The notes under the pieces are model-generated. The model searched no databases, was not told the DNA's origin, and saw only the letters and a list, made by a program, of their open reading frames with translations. Made by a program: the position numbers and the translations under genes. From the NCBI RefSeq assembly GCF_002994745.2, contig NC_037094.1, positions 62,804,139-62,868,138 on the forward strand: DNA of 64,000 nucleotides, in the 5' to 3' direction. Positions within the stretch are counted from its first letter, which is position 1. Each line of letters starts with the position of its first letter. Below are positions 1 to 11,700 of this stretch, piece after piece. Source of the DNA: Rosa chinensis. Its lineage: Eukaryota; Streptophyta; Magnoliopsida; Rosales; Rosaceae.

Positions 1-333
1 ACAGCCTACTGTTCACTCTCTCTCTCTCTCCCCCCCCCATCTGTGAACCAATTAAAATAATCCCAACCCACATCTTCTCCCAGACTCAGCTAGCTCATAT
101 CACCCACCCCTCTCCTTCTTCTCTCTCTCTCTCTAATCAAACCCTCCCCCCCAAATCCAATTCACTGCTCAGAGCCCATGTCATGATCTGAACTATAAAA
201 AAAAACCCCAACGCAACAGCAGCAAAAGATTCGATTTTTGATTTTGGTTTTTTTTTTTTTTTTCTTCTTTCTATTTCATCACCAAAACCCAAACCCAGAT
301 CAAAATCTAGAGAGACTAGTTTCGGTGTGGGAT
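1..333 (+). promoter_or_regulatory. 5' leader/promoter-proximal region of the AFB-type gene
   Basis: The region is rich in CT microsatellites (around 15-33 and 118-135) and pyrimidine tracts, as is common in plant 5' UTRs. Two minimal overlapping upstream reading frames are visible: ATG-TCA-TGA at 178-186 and ATG-ATC-TGA at 183-191. The frame of the main protein stays open upstream of 334 through a poly-T run, but no ATG in that frame precedes 334. The transcription start cannot be placed from sequence alone. Confidence 0.45.
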
Positions 334-2662
334 ATGGGAGAGGACCCTTCATCGTCCCAAATGTCCGAAGACGACGACCGATCTCCGCCGTTGGATCCCA
401 TCTCCAACAAAGCCCGCAACTGCTCCGGGTCGGGTTGCCCCAGCAGCAGCAGCAGCGGCGGCGGCGGCACCGACTACATCATCCCTTACCCGGACCAAGT
501 CCTCGAGAACGTTCTAGAAAACGTGCTCTGCTTCCTCACCGCCCGCCAAGACCGCAACGCCGCCTCATTGGTCTGCAAGTCATGGTACCGCGCCGAGGCC
601 CTCACCCGATCCGAGCTCTTCATCGGCAACTGCTACGCCGTATCGCCACGCCGGGCCACGGCCCGGTTCAGCCGGGTCCGGGCCGTGTCCATCAAGGGGA
701 AGCCCAGGTTCGCCGACTTCAACCTCATGCCGGCCCATTGGGGCGCCCACTTCGGGCCCTGGGTCTCCGCCATGGCCAAGGCTTACCCTTGGCTCGAGAA
801 AGTCTATCTCAAGCGCATGTCCGTCACCGACGACGATCTGGCTCTGCTGGCCGAGGCGTTCCCCGGGTTCAAGGACCTCGTTCTGGTTTGCTGTGATGGA
901 TTTGGGACCAGTGGCCTCGCTGTGGTCGCCAGTAAGTGCAGGTAGTTTGCTATTTCCTTTATCACTACTACTATTTTTTTACCCAAATTATAGTTTCTTA
1001 ATTTGGCTCGGATTCAAATTCATTTGGCGTCTTGTATAGTTTAAGCAATGGCTGATTAGATCCATGAAATGTGTATTAGGTATGCAGTTTAAAGGTGATG
1101 CTTTAATTGGGTTTGTTTGGATCTGATTTGGTGTTTTTAGATCTATTATGGTTTTGGTGGTTTGTTTGGAAGTTAATGACTTTTTTTTCCTGATTAAGTA
1201 TTTGAAGCTCGAAATTAATGCTCTTTCCGTTTTGGGGTGAATGTCTATTGAGGGCCCTAGGATAATGTGAAATTGCAATGGGGGAAATCCGGTCATGAGG
1301 TTAATAATGTGTGTGTTTTGCAGACAGCTTAGGGTGCTTGATTTGATTGATTCTGAGGTTATGGACGACGATGTGGATTGGATATGTTGTTTTCCTGAGA
1401 GCCAAACCTGTCTGGAGTCTCTGATGTTTGATTGCGTAGAATGCCACGTAAATTTCGAGGCATTGGAGAGGCTGGTGATTAGGTCAACTTCCTTGAAGAA
1501 ACTTAGGTTGAACCGCTATGTTTCAATTGGGCAGCTACACCGCTTGATGGTTCGAGCTCCACAGCTCACTCACCTAGGAACGGGCTCATTCAGTTCATCG
1601 GAGGGCAATGCTCAGGGGGATCAAGAACTGGATTGTGTCTCTGCTTTTGCTGCTTGCAAATCCATAGTCTGTCTATCTGGGTTCAAGGAGATATTTGTGG
1701 ATCAGTTGCCTGCAATTTACCCCGTCTGTGCTAATCTGACCAATCTGAATTTCAGCTATGCAAACATCAGTGCAGAACAACTTAAACCAGTCATACGAAA
1801 CTGCCACAAGCTCCAGACTTTCTGGGTATGTGTTGTGTCTCCTTATTTGTGAAAACTGTAAGGAAATGTAGTTTTGAAGCTTACATTTGGTATCTAAATG
1901 CAGGTACTTGATTCAGTATGTGATGAAGGCCTTAAGGCAGTGGCTGCAACTTGCAAGGAACTGCGTGAACTTCGGGTCTTCCCAGTCGACCCTCGTGAAG
2001 ATATTGAGGGTCCTGTGTCTGAGATTGGTTTCCAAGCCATTTCTGAGGGTTGTAGGAAACTGCAATCTATATTATATTTCTGCCAACGTATGACGAATGA
2101 AGCTGTGAAAGCCATGTCAAAGAACTGCCCAGATCTTGTGGTGTTTCGTCTGTGTATAATGGGGCGCCACCGGCCTGACCATGTTACTGGTGAGTCCATG
2201 GATGAAGGTTTTGGAGCAATAGTTATGAATTGTAAGAAGCTCACCCGCCTCGCTGTGTCTGGTTTACTGACTGATCAAGCTTTCAGTTACATTGGGCAAT
2301 ATGGAAAATTGGTTCGAACTCTCTCAGTTGCCTTTGCTGGTGACAGTGACATGGCTCTACAATATTTGCTTGAGGGCTGCCCTAAATTGCAGAAGCTTGA
2401 AATCCGGGACAGTCCATTTGGGGATTCAGCATTACGCTCTGGCTTGCATCACTATTACAACATGAGATTCCTTTGGATGTCATCATGCTTGTTAACTCCG
2501 CAAGGTTGTCGAGATATTGCTCGAGCACTGCCCCGCCTGGTTGTGGAAGTGATCAACAGTGATCAACAGGTGGAAACGGGTGAATATGTTGATATACTAT
2601 ACATGTACCGATCCCTTGATGGGCAAAGGGATGATATTCCAAAGTTTGTTGATATCCTGTAG
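334..2662 (+). CDS. AFB5: AFB4/AFB5-type auxin co-receptor F-box protein (TIR1/AFB family)
   Basis: The model has three exons, 334-941, 1324-1825 and 1904-2662, with GT-AG introns and joins that keep frame, giving 622 residues. After an acidic, Ser/Gly-rich N-terminal extension (about residues 1-48), which in this family marks the AFB4/5 clade, comes the F-box at about 51-92 (VLENVLCFL, then [12 protein letters not shown]). Leucine-rich repeats fill the rest, ending in [12 protein letters not shown] and KFVDIL. Conserved family blocks include [14 protein letters not shown] and [16 protein letters not shown]. Known role of the family: substrate receptor of a nuclear SCF ubiquitin ligase that binds auxin together with Aux/IAA repressors and drives their degradation; the AFB4/5 clade also mediates picloram response. 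The length fits the family. The start is the first in-frame ATG. No break is seen. The paralogue AFB4 cannot be separated from AFB5 here. Confidence 0.95.
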
Positions 2663-3540
2663 ACTTTGCAATTACAAGTTGTTAGAAGTTGTTTCAACTA
2701 TTCTTATGGCGGCATTGGAGCAAGTGAGACACATTTTACTGGCGGAAAGTATCCTGCGGGTGACTTTTATATGACCCGCTAGGTGGTTCCTGCATCGCCA
2801 GATGAGCAAAGATGAGTAAACAACTTCTGGTCTTTATTGAGCTTAGCTTTTGCAATGGCAGTCAGATGCCACAGTTGCGAAGGCCATCAGATAAGCATTG
2901 CAGACCACATTTCTTCTTCTTTGGTTCTTCCGAGTTCTTTGGAGGATGGGGTGCTGATGCTGAGGATTAATGTCTGCGAGGTATTGGATTACCATCATCG
3001 AATGTTTGTATTGGTACACTTCTAAATTTCATGTTTGTTTTTGTTCCATATTCATTTGATCATAAACAACGGCTGCCAGAGGCGAAGGGAGGGTTTTCGA
3101 GCTGATCATGAAATTTTCACGTTCTCAAGCAAACCATACTGTTTATCTCTTCTTGAGCAAATCGGAAGTGGACAATCTGACAGGTGAAAATTTCTACATC
3201 CCTCGCCTGTGCCGCCAGTAGAGAAGAAAAGCGAAGAGAGCTTAGTCTGTTTATTTTGATTCAAATGGTAGTTTTAGTTTTTAAGCTGTAACTGGTGAGA
3301 TCTAAGTGCCTTAGACTGATACATCGCTGTGTTTCTCTATCTCTCTTTTCCCAAGTGTTTGTTTCTTTCAGTTTCAGATGTGTTGTTGTAGCACCTGACT
3401 GTTGAATTTATTATTGTTATTGTTAGCAAATGCAAATGTGAGATGGGTAATAAATGCCAAAATTTGCATGGACCATGTTGTACCATTGATTTATTTATTT
3501 TGTTGCTTAAATGTGGAATGATCAATTGACAGTGAGATTT
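2663..3540 (+). other. Probable 3' UTR of the AFB-type gene
   Basis: No conserved reading frame follows the stop. The sequence is moderately T-rich, and an AATAAA hexamer at 3449-3454 could serve as a polyadenylation signal. The 3' end is an inference only. Confidence 0.35.
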
Positions 3541-5177
3541 CCATTAATGATGTTTGGAAAGTGTTTATACAAGTACACACCTTACAGGAGAACCTTCCTT
3601 CTCTGCCATAGAATGATATGAGTAAAACTCGTTAATACTCTGGAGCATTATAGAACTATCGATAGAACTGTGTTTTATTTTTTGACGGTTCTACTTGCTT
3701 TTGAGTCGCATTATTGATGTTGATCCGACCTGTTTATGGTTAGGAGTAGGGCCTTTGTTCTGATGATTTGTCACACCCCCGTGATTGCGTTATAAAGCAG
3801 CCAAATCCAATGACTCGCCATCTCTCTGTCCATCTCTATCTCATTATTAGGAGAGAAAAAAAATCCATCTGCCTTCTCTGTTGGTATTCCATCTATCTTG
3901 CTAGAATGCTAGATGGTAAAAGCTGACTTCTCTCAGCAAAGTGGGATCTGACTCTGCATTTGAACAAGTGATTAAAGGACAAAGAGAAGCAAACATATAT
4001 GAGAAAAGAAAAGAAAAAAGAAGTTGAGGGAAGCAAAAGCGTGACGTTACCTTCTTTTCCAGCTATTGAATCATGGAGTCTGAAGCTCCTGCTGAGTTTT
4101 TGGTTCTGATTTTGTGCCGATTTCCAAATGTGGTGGTAGACTGACCGCCAACATTTCCGATGAAACTTCTAAACTCACATATGTAAGCGAAAAAATCAAC
4201 TTTATAGATATTAGTAGGGATCCTATTTCGAAGTCATGAAGGGTGATCCAAAGTCGGATAAGTATAGGATAAAAGTGTGTTTGTGCGCGCATTTGTTCAA
4301 TATATACGAATGATACGATCCGATAAAAAAACATTGAGTTTTTCCGTACTTGCACATTGGCTTATCCACACTGCATATGGTGGTGGGATGGAATAGTCCC
4401 TTGGAGGATGACCTTTGCCGAAGAATGAAAGAATGATAGCCTTTGCTTTTTGATTCTATCATTCTCTTAAGTTTGCTTTTTAATTCTTCTTTTTCAGCAA
4501 CCGTCCTTGTCCCCTGACTCCCTGAGAAACAAGTGAGGGAAAAAAAAGAGAGAGAGAGAAAAAAAAAAAAAAAAAGTGATGGGGACTCAACGCAAGGACG
4601 AAAGAGTGACATATCGATCAATCCAAGCCGTCCGATGCCCTTGTGAGAGACCTATTTCACCTACTGCATACATCATCCCATCATTTTATTTGATTAAAAC
4701 TTCACCAAATTAAATGGTCCTGGATGAATAAGCACACAACCCCCATTTGCTTAGTACATGCATTACTACAGTTTAGCGTTTTGCTAAGCACACACTGGTG
4801 TTAACTAATAATTGCTGAGGGCCCACATAATTCGGACTCCATAATATAGTAAAATAATTATTGACTTAATTTAACTAAGCTCATCATATATTGATTGTCA
4901 AAGCGACGTATGAGATTTTTAGTTCTGAGTTATAGTTTTTCTTTTATTCTGTAGTTTAGGATATGGCATAGTGCTACATTATTTGTACAGGTGAAGTTAT
5001 TAGGTGGCATCTCTTTCAAAAAAAAAAAATGTTGTCCAATTTCGAGAGCCTCTCTACCAATATATATACTCCTTTAAAAAAAAAACAATATATACACTCA
5101 TTCCACTAGACAAATTAGTTAGTTAAATTGTCTTCTCCATCAAAATTCAATTAAGCCAGCAGTGTTTCTTTTATGGT
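3541..5177. other. Intergenic DNA without a supported gene
   Basis: AT-rich sequence with poly-A/poly-T tracts (for example near 4560-4575 and 5018-5030). Short open frames here show no recognisable domain and have low-complexity composition. Nothing else is supported. Confidence 0.5.
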
Positions 5178-5689
5178 TTAAATACTGCTTACTCCCTATA
5201 CTTATATGATTTCATCGTTTCAATCTCTGACCTTTGAATTTCACCTAAAAAGTTATTGAACTCCTAATTTCCTCCCAATTGGTCCCTACCGTCAAAAACT
5301 TCGTTATCTTCCCCTAAAAAATATATTATACCCTCATGTACTTTAAAAAATATATATATTTCTCTTCCTCTTTTTTATTTTATTTTATCTTTTTACCTCC
5401 TTTTCTTCCTGTTCTTTCGCCTCTTTCTGTTAATCTCCTCATCAAGATAATTCCAATCCACAGACCTTCAAGAGGTGAAATGAAAAAAAGAAATAAAACA
5501 GAGAAAAAATAAATTAAAAAAAAAGTAAGTGAAGACATAATAGACATTTTCGACAACTTTAACAGAAAATTTTGACGGCAGGGACCAATTTGGAGGAAAT
5601 TGAGAGTTCAGGGACTTTTTAGGTGAAATTCGAAGGTCAAGGACTGAAATGATGAAACTCTATAAGTATAGAGAGTAAACAGTATTTAA
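5178..5689. mobile_element. Long-terminal-inverted-repeat MITE-like element, copy 1
   Basis: The first about 130 bases (5178-5310) are repeated as their reverse complement at about 5562-5689. Both arms carry the TTAAATACTG end, the block resembling CTATACTTATA, and the GGTCCCT-CCGTCAAAA block. The roughly 250-bp centre is T-rich with no coding capacity. A second copy of the family lies at 19447-22307, which supports treating it as a mobile unit. I could not identify a target-site duplication, so the superfamily is open; long-TIR Mutator-like is one possibility. Confidence 0.75.
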
Positions 5690-7209
5690 TCATTCTTTTA
5701 TTCGAATCACCTAACTTCATTTGTTTCTCTTAGAACATCTATGCAACATTACAACCACATGCTCTGAAAAATTTAATTTCATAAACCAATTTGAGAAGAT
5801 TTCAATAATGTATGAGGAATGTTACCAACACTCTCAGAGAGTCATTACATTCTTGATGTTGATTTTTTGAGAATATATAAATTATAAAATTAGAGCTTTG
5901 CTGAATAATTAAACTTTTTAAACCGCAACCAAAATCCATCTATTGATTTATCAGTATCATAATGGCAGTTTGGTGCATCATAGGAGGAGGGTTGCAATTA
6001 CGGTTTAGATCGAGCATATCACTACCAAATTAAAATTGGGAGCAAAAAGTGTTCAATATTTCTCATAATCGACACTTTAAATAAATTAATTTAGATACTA
6101 AACAAAATTGAAACTACCGGCATCGGTATGTAAAATTTAGTGAAATGATCGGTGTTTCAATATTATTGGGTCATCCAATGTGATCATTGAGTATATGGGT
6201 CACGTGTCTGGCATGAGGACTTGCCGGGGATACATTTGTTATCTATAAAAATTATGAAGTATGCCCATTAAAATATGAAAGGCTAGTAGTGGAGTTGTAA
6301 ACTTATAATCATGCATCTATTAACAATAATATATGACTGTTGTTGTTATTAAACAAATGGTCGGAAGGCAGAGAGCAGAAGCTACAATACAAACAACAAA
6401 CTGAACCAACCAATGGCGGTAGTAGTGGTGGTGTTGTGGTGGTGCTGATGGTGGTGGAAAATAGGAAAGAAACCGAGTCGGTGAAGCCAAAAATGAAAAG
6501 GGTTTGGGTTTTCTGATAGCTTTTGTCTGTTAAGCACATTCATGGCTGAACTAAGCACGAGGTCAACCACCAAAGTATGCTCTTTCATCTTGCAATACAT
6601 CACTTAATTAAACTAATTGATTAGTTTCATTTTCCCTATAATTTAAGGCTTTAAGCATACTTTTATTTTCTATAGTTTGCACTCTTTCCCATGCCAGCAA
6701 TACTTTTGTTATTCATCATCGTCGTTTTATCGATGTATTTTTCTATAGTTTAAAGCGATTAGCCAAAGGTTTGCTAAGAAAACAAGAATTAGCTAAAGGA
6801 ATATGGGAGGATTCAGAGTACCCCAACGTGCAATTGCATCAATATAAATGGACGGTTGATTGCATTAAATACACTTTTTGTTTGTTAAAAAAAAAAAAAA
6901 TTTCAAACAGGAAGAGGCAAAGATGCCAGATCTGGACACTTCAAAACATGAAGAGATTGCTCAAGATGAGTGTCTGGGTAACAAAGCCGAGAAGGGTGTA
7001 GTCAAGGTAATTTTATTTCGAAGAGCCCATAGAAGCTGGAAGAGAGTAAGCTTAGTGTCGAAAGGAACAAGCAATTCCTGAGCTACTAAAACAAGAACTC
7101 TTTCACTCGGGCTACTTTTCTTATCGGGCAAGTTGCCACCCGTTTGTTCAATACCCGAACTCTAGTAAGTAGCTTAATCTGTCGAGAAGAACCATCCCTA
7201 CCGGATCAG
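5690..7209. other. Intergenic DNA without a supported gene
   Basis: Mostly AT-rich, with a GGTGGT-rich patch at about 6415-6460 that gives spurious frames on the minus strand. From about 6900 to 7209 the base composition becomes more even and leads into the tandem duplication. I do not recognise a product. Confidence 0.4.
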
Positions 7210-7847
7210 ACATGTAACCAGTCTTCTCCACTTGAGAGGGAAAGACGGCTGCTCTTTGAACAACCCCTAGTTGCTGGTCGTTGGAATCGAGAAAGTTCCG
7301 TGGAGTTCATAATTGCATAAAAGGAATAAAAGTAGTGGCTACGGCGCGTCGAGGCACTTCTTCAATAGTCCCCTTCCACCCGGCCTGCCGGCCCGATCTG
7401 AAGAATTCATGGGTCGGCAAGCGGGTGAGATAGAATTGGCAGGCACTACATGAACTTTAAGCCACTGATAATTAAGGTTCCTCAATTTAGACAAATAATA
7501 GGACTAACAAACCCGACCCAATTATCGGACATGTAACCAGTCTTCTCCGCTTGGGAGGGAAAGACGGCTGCTCTTTGAACAACCCCTAGTTGCTGGTAAT
7601 TGGAATCAAGAAAGTTCCGTGGAGTTCATAATTGCATAAAATTAATCAAAGTAGTGGCTGCGGCGCATCGAGGCACTTCTTCGATGGTCCCCGTCCACCC
7701 GGCCTGCTAGCCCGATCTAAAGAATTCATGGGTCGGCAGGCGGGCGAGACAGAATTGACGGGCACTACATGAACTTTAAGCCACTGATAATTAAGGTTCC
7801 TCAATTTAGACAAATAATAGGACTAACAAACCCGACCCAATTATTGT
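7210..7847 (+). repeat. 319-bp direct tandem duplication (two copies)
   Basis: Copy 1 (7210-7528) and copy 2 (7529-7847) share the order ACATGTAACCAG, GACGGCTGCTCTTTGAAC, GTTCCGTGGAGTTCATAATT, CCACCCGGCCTGC and ACTACATGAACTTTAAGCC, with only scattered differences. The composition is clearly GC-richer than the surroundings and resembles organellar (mitochondrial) intergenic DNA more than nuclear repeats. That origin is my guess only. No protein or RNA is recognisable. Confidence 0.85.
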
Positions 7848-7921
7848 ACCTGCCGTTAATAACACTGTTAACCTTATGGCATATTGTCATTATTCATTTT
7901 TCAAAGGGTAGTATGGTATTT

Positions 7922-7938
7922 TCACACACACACACACA

Positions 7939-8033
<95 letters not shown>
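7922..8033. repeat. Compound (CA)n(CT)n microsatellite
   Basis: About ten CA units are followed by an uninterrupted CT run of about 90 bases. Every long frame crossing it (Leu-Ser or Arg-Glu repeats) is an artefact of the repeat. Confidence 0.98.
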
Positions 8034-8034
<1 letters not shown>

Positions 8035-8438
8035 TCCAATCTCCTTTCCCTGCTTTCTGCAATCCAAGCAGAAATAGCTTGTGCTCATCCTCCGTCCATG
8101 GAACTCCTGATCAAGCAAATTCACACCAAAATTTCAACAACAAATCACTAATTCAAGATGCTTACTTAATGATCTGATCAGGATAGATAAACAATTACAT
8201 GAATTTGGCACATGTAAAGCAATTGTTCACAAAAAAATGCAAATTCTAAGCCATTGACTAATTGATCAGAGGAGATCATTTCTCTCTCTCCCTTTAATCC
8301 ATCGTCATTCCTCGCTCCTTCTCTCTGCCTTCACCTACTCACTCTCCGTTTGCCCCCTCCTCAGTTTCTTCCCTCACATGTCACCTTTGATTGCCCACTA
8401 CTCCGGCCTCAAGGTTAGGTCGGCTCTGTGACAGTTCA

Positions 8439-8488
8439 GAGAAGAATAAGAATAAGAATAAGAATAAGAAGAAGAAGAAGAAGAAGAA
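8439..8488. repeat. (AAGAAT)n / (AAG)n microsatellite
   Basis: Several AAGAAT units are followed by AAG units immediately before an ATG at 8488, just left of the LTR element insertion. Confidence 0.9.
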
Positions 8489-8521
8489 TGGAGCTCGAGG
8501 ACGCGCCTTTAAACGACAAGA

Positions 8522-8526
8522 CAAAG
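8522..8526. repeat. Left target-site duplication CAAAG
   Basis: CAAAG precedes the first LTR and is repeated at 10776-10780 directly after the second LTR. This gives the exact boundaries of the inserted element. Confidence 0.93.
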
Positions 8527-9138
8527 TGATGTAGGACGAGAATGAGCCTGGTTTAGCCAGAAAACCATAAAAGCAAAGAAGCGGCGTAGAATCAAGAAGA
8601 GTGATTGGAAAATAGGTAACTCACGCGTAATGAGATTATTAGCTGCTGGAATATTCAAGAAGATTTGGTTTTAGACCTTTTGAGTTACTCGTACAAAAAG
8701 TCAGGTTTTAATTGAGAACCAGATTTGATCAACTTTTGGTCAGAATGTCTATTTGAGACGCATAATAGCTTTCCAAAATAAGAACGACGAGATCTTCAAG
8801 ATTCACTTTAGTGAGCCCTAACGGATTTAAGCCAAAATATGTCGTTTTAATCATCCGATTCGGGATTTAATATTTTTAGGCTAGTTTACATTTGTTTTAG
8901 AATTCTTTTATTTTAGGTTTTTAGTTTCCTTTTAAATTTGGATTTTTTAGGATTTCTTGTTAGATTATGATTTTAGGTCTTGAATGCCTATATAAGAACC
9001 ATCATGTTTTGTATTGGAATCAGTTTATGATATCAAATTTAATAAAATGAGAGATTTTTCTCAAATTCTCTGGTGGACTCTAGATTTATCTTTTTAGGGT
9101 TTATTGCTTGTAAACCCAGGTTACTTCCGACTACATCA
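8527..9138 (+). repeat. 5' LTR (612 bp)
   Basis: Starts TGATGTAGG and ends CTACATCA. It contains a TATA box (CTATATAAG, about 8988-8996) and, downstream, AATAAAATGAG near 9041, the usual order of promoter then polyadenylation signal. It pairs with 10164-10775 over its full length. Confidence 0.93.
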
Positions 9139-9140
9139 GG

Positions 9141-9155
9141 TGGTATCAGAGCAGG
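9141..9155 (+). promoter_or_regulatory. Primer-binding site (initiator tRNA-Met type)
   Basis: TGGTATCAGAGCAGG lies two bases after the 5' LTR. TGGTATCAGAGC is complementary to the 3' end of plant initiator tRNA-Met, the usual minus-strand primer for plant LTR elements. Confidence 0.93.
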
Positions 9156-9189
9156 TCTTTCCTGTCTCTCTTATTTAACTCGATCATCC

Positions 9190-10365
9190 ATGGGTGACGA
9201 ACGTACTGCCCCAATTACAAGAGCGGATTTGGATGCCCTTACCGCTTAGATAACTGCTCAAATTGCTGCCATAAACGCTCAAATGGCAGAATTTTGAGGG
9301 TTGTTGGAAGGAAAAAACAACAACAACAAATGTAACAGAGGCGGGAAAGGACAACGTGCTAGAGCTCCACATGGTGGTGGAGGTGATATTAATCATGATT
9401 CTAAGGATCTCATGACCAAGACTGATATTCCTTACTCTTCTGGTCACATGAGCGTGGAGGATTTTCTGGATTGGCAGGTTAAAGTGGACAAATTCTTTGA
9501 GATTATGGTGGTTCCAGAACACAAGCAAGCTAAGATGGTTTCTCAGAAGCTGAAGAAAGATGCTACTTATTAGTGGGATCAACTTCAAAGCTCTCGTCAG
9601 AGGCAAGGAAAAAAGTGTGTTCGAACATGGCGCAAGATGAAAGGTCTTCTTAACGAAAAATTTTTGCTTAGAGATTTTTCGATCAAGAATTACCCTCCTA
9701 AGGTTTTTGAGAAGAAGTTAAAGTCCAAAGAGTTTTCTTTGCCCGTTGAGATTAACAGTTTATCTGAAGAAAAGTCAGAAGAATTTCCTATGGAAGATGC
9801 TCCACAAGAAATCATCTGTCATGACCAAGAAGAGATTAAAGATAACATTGTTCATGTAGACATGGTTATTAATAATGAAGAAGTCTTGGAGCCTGAAATA
9901 AATCACTCAGAACCAGATATCATTCAAGAATGCAACCTTGAGAGCCAAGACGAATCTACTAAGGTTGCGTATGAGAGCCAAAATGCATATGACAGACTCA
10001 TCTTTGGCGTTGGGTTCATGATTGTGCCATCAAAATTTGCAGAGGATCAGGCCAATAATCTACAGGTTCAATTGTCTAATTTTTTCTTGGGTCTTTTATC
10101 TACCTATTCTTGTTCTTTATTCAAGAGGAACTCGAGGGCAAGTTCTTTCATAGTGGAGGAGAATGATGTAGGACGAGAATGGGCCTGGTTTAGCCAGAAA
10201 ACCATAAAAACAAAGAAGCGGCGTAGAATCAAGAAGAGTGATTGGAAAATAGGTAACTCACGTGTAATGAGATTATTAGCTACTGGAATATTCAAGAAGA
10301 TTTGGTTTTGGACCTTTCAAGTTACTCGTACAAAAAGTCAGGTTTTGATTGACAACCAGATTTGA
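9190..10365 (+). pseudogene. Degenerate gag of the LTR element
   Basis: From ATG 9190 a single frame runs to 10365, but it is interrupted by TAG at 9247-9249, TGA at 9295-9297 and TAG at 9571-9573. Recognisable gag features are the FLDWQVKVDKFFEIM block, then WDQLQSSRQRQ and TWRKMKGLLNEKFL, as in plant retrotransposon gag. The remainder (about 9700-10020) is Glu/Asp-rich. There is no CCHC knuckle. The frame runs through the purine tract into the 3' LTR and stops at 10365. Because the three stops leave the frame unshifted, the copy has decayed by point mutation only. Confidence 0.8.
10152..10163 (+). promoter_or_regulatory. Polypurine tract
   Basis: AGTGGAGGAGAA directly abuts the 3' LTR, the expected place for plus-strand priming. 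Confidence 0.75.
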
Positions 10366-10775
10366 TCAACTTTTGGCCAGAATGTCCGTTTGAGACGCAT
10401 GATACCTTTCCAGAATGGAAACGACGAGATCTTCAAGACTCATATTAGTGAGTCCTAACGGATTTAAGCCAAAATATGTCGTTTTAATAATATGATTCGG
10501 GATTTAATATTTTTAGGCTAGTTAACATTTGTTTTAGAATTCTTTTATTTTACGTTTTTAGTTTCTTTTTAAATTTGGATTCTTTAGGATTTCTTGTTAG
10601 ATTATGATTTTAGGTCTTGGATGCCTATATAAGCACCATCATGTTTTGTATTAGAATCAGTTTATGATATCAAATTTAATAAAATGAGAGATTTTTCTCA
10701 AATTCTCTGGTGGACTCCAGATTTATCTTTTTAGGGTTTATTGCTTGTAAACCCAGGTTACTTCCGACTGCGTCA
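10164..10775 (+). repeat. 3' LTR (612 bp)
   Basis: Same start (TGATGTAGGACGAGAATG) and the same length as the 5' LTR, ending CGTCA instead of CATCA. It is followed by the second CAAAG at 10776-10780. Confidence 0.93.
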
Positions 10776-10966
10776 CAAAGAGAGGCCCAGAAGCCCAAAC
10801 AAACTGTAGCTACCATTCCTCCAAGCCAGGTCGTCGTCAGCCTCTCCGGGTTGTGCCCCACGTCGCAACCACTGGCAGACCACTATAGGATCTGAGAACC
10901 CAAATCACACCCTGCACCGGCTGCCACAGGAAACTTCCTTGCCCGGAATACCGATGCATCTGAACC

Positions 10967-10969
<3 letters not shown>

Positions 10970-11015
<46 letters not shown>

Positions 11016-11031
11016 CTATCTCTCTCTCTAA
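10970..11031. repeat. (CT)n microsatellite
   Basis: A CT run interrupted once by CCTCTCTA. It lies in pre-insertion host DNA to the right of the LTR element. No gene is supported between 10781 and 11700. Confidence 0.95.
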
Positions 11032-11700
11032 GTTTGCAACTTCTATCCATGGTTTCCCGACCCATAAAATCAAATTGATAGCTTGGCTCAAATTGGAGAT
11101 AAATAAGGGAAAAGGTTGAGTTTTTGAATCTCCAATGCTGTCTCGATAAAACCCAAAAGAAGAAGCAGAAATTCAAATCATGCTTTTAGATGACAAGTGC
11201 TTCTGCCACCCACAAAGGTTCGGTTCGTGCAGTGGAACAACCCCAAGAAATTTTCTTCTCTTTTTTATTTTGAGAAATTTTATTCACACATTGCTAAATA
11301 CTAGATACACATCCTTTACTTAATACACCACCTAATCACTTTTTTATTTTAACATTTTACTGGAAACACAACACTAAACTTCCTAAACTTCCCTCATTCA
11401 CAATACACCATACCAATTCACTAAGTACTCATCCCACTTCTTTATACCATCTTAAATCGAAAACAAAAACAAAGGATTTTTTCCCGTATGCCCAGAAACA
11501 CTCAGTATTTTGACCATTTGCACCAACAAGTTTGTATTGTGCCAATTTACACAAATCTTAAAGGAAAAGACTCATAAGGGTAGTTCTTTATAAAGTAGTA
11601 CCTAGTGTGTCCTATGCTGACTTTTAGGTTTGAACTTTACTATTTCTTAGAAAGCCTTTTTCAAACTTTTGAGAAAAATAAAGCATGCCCAAGTTTTTCA

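Larger units (their letters stand above)
8527..10775 (+). mobile_element. Non-autonomous LTR retrotransposon carrying only a gag remnant
   Basis: The element is 2249 bp long and flanked by the 5-bp duplication CAAAG. It has two 612-bp LTRs that start TGATGTAGG and end in TCA. After LTR1 come GG and a primer-binding site matching initiator tRNA-Met (TGGTATCAGAGC). A purine tract precedes LTR2. The roughly 1-kb interior encodes only a gag-like frame; protease, RT, RNase H and integrase are absent. It therefore resembles a large TRIM or small LARD that would need enzymes from an autonomous partner. The gag flavour suggests Ty3/gypsy. A few differences between the LTRs point to a fairly recent insertion. 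Confidence 0.93.

Noticed and set aside
327..896. Arg/Pro-rich frame overlapping the first exon of the auxin receptor
   Set aside because: It is a shadow of the conserved F-box/LRR frame caused by high GC.
3771..3800. TCACACCCCC end resembling the solo-LTR terminus
   Set aside because: Only about ten bases match, with no partner end and no duplication.
6309..6603. Minus-strand frames rich in Thr, Ile and His
   Set aside because: Derived from a GGT/GTG-rich patch, with no homologous feature and no gene structure.
7769..8177. Long Leu-Ser and Arg-Glu frames
   Set aside because: They are translations of the CT/GA microsatellite.
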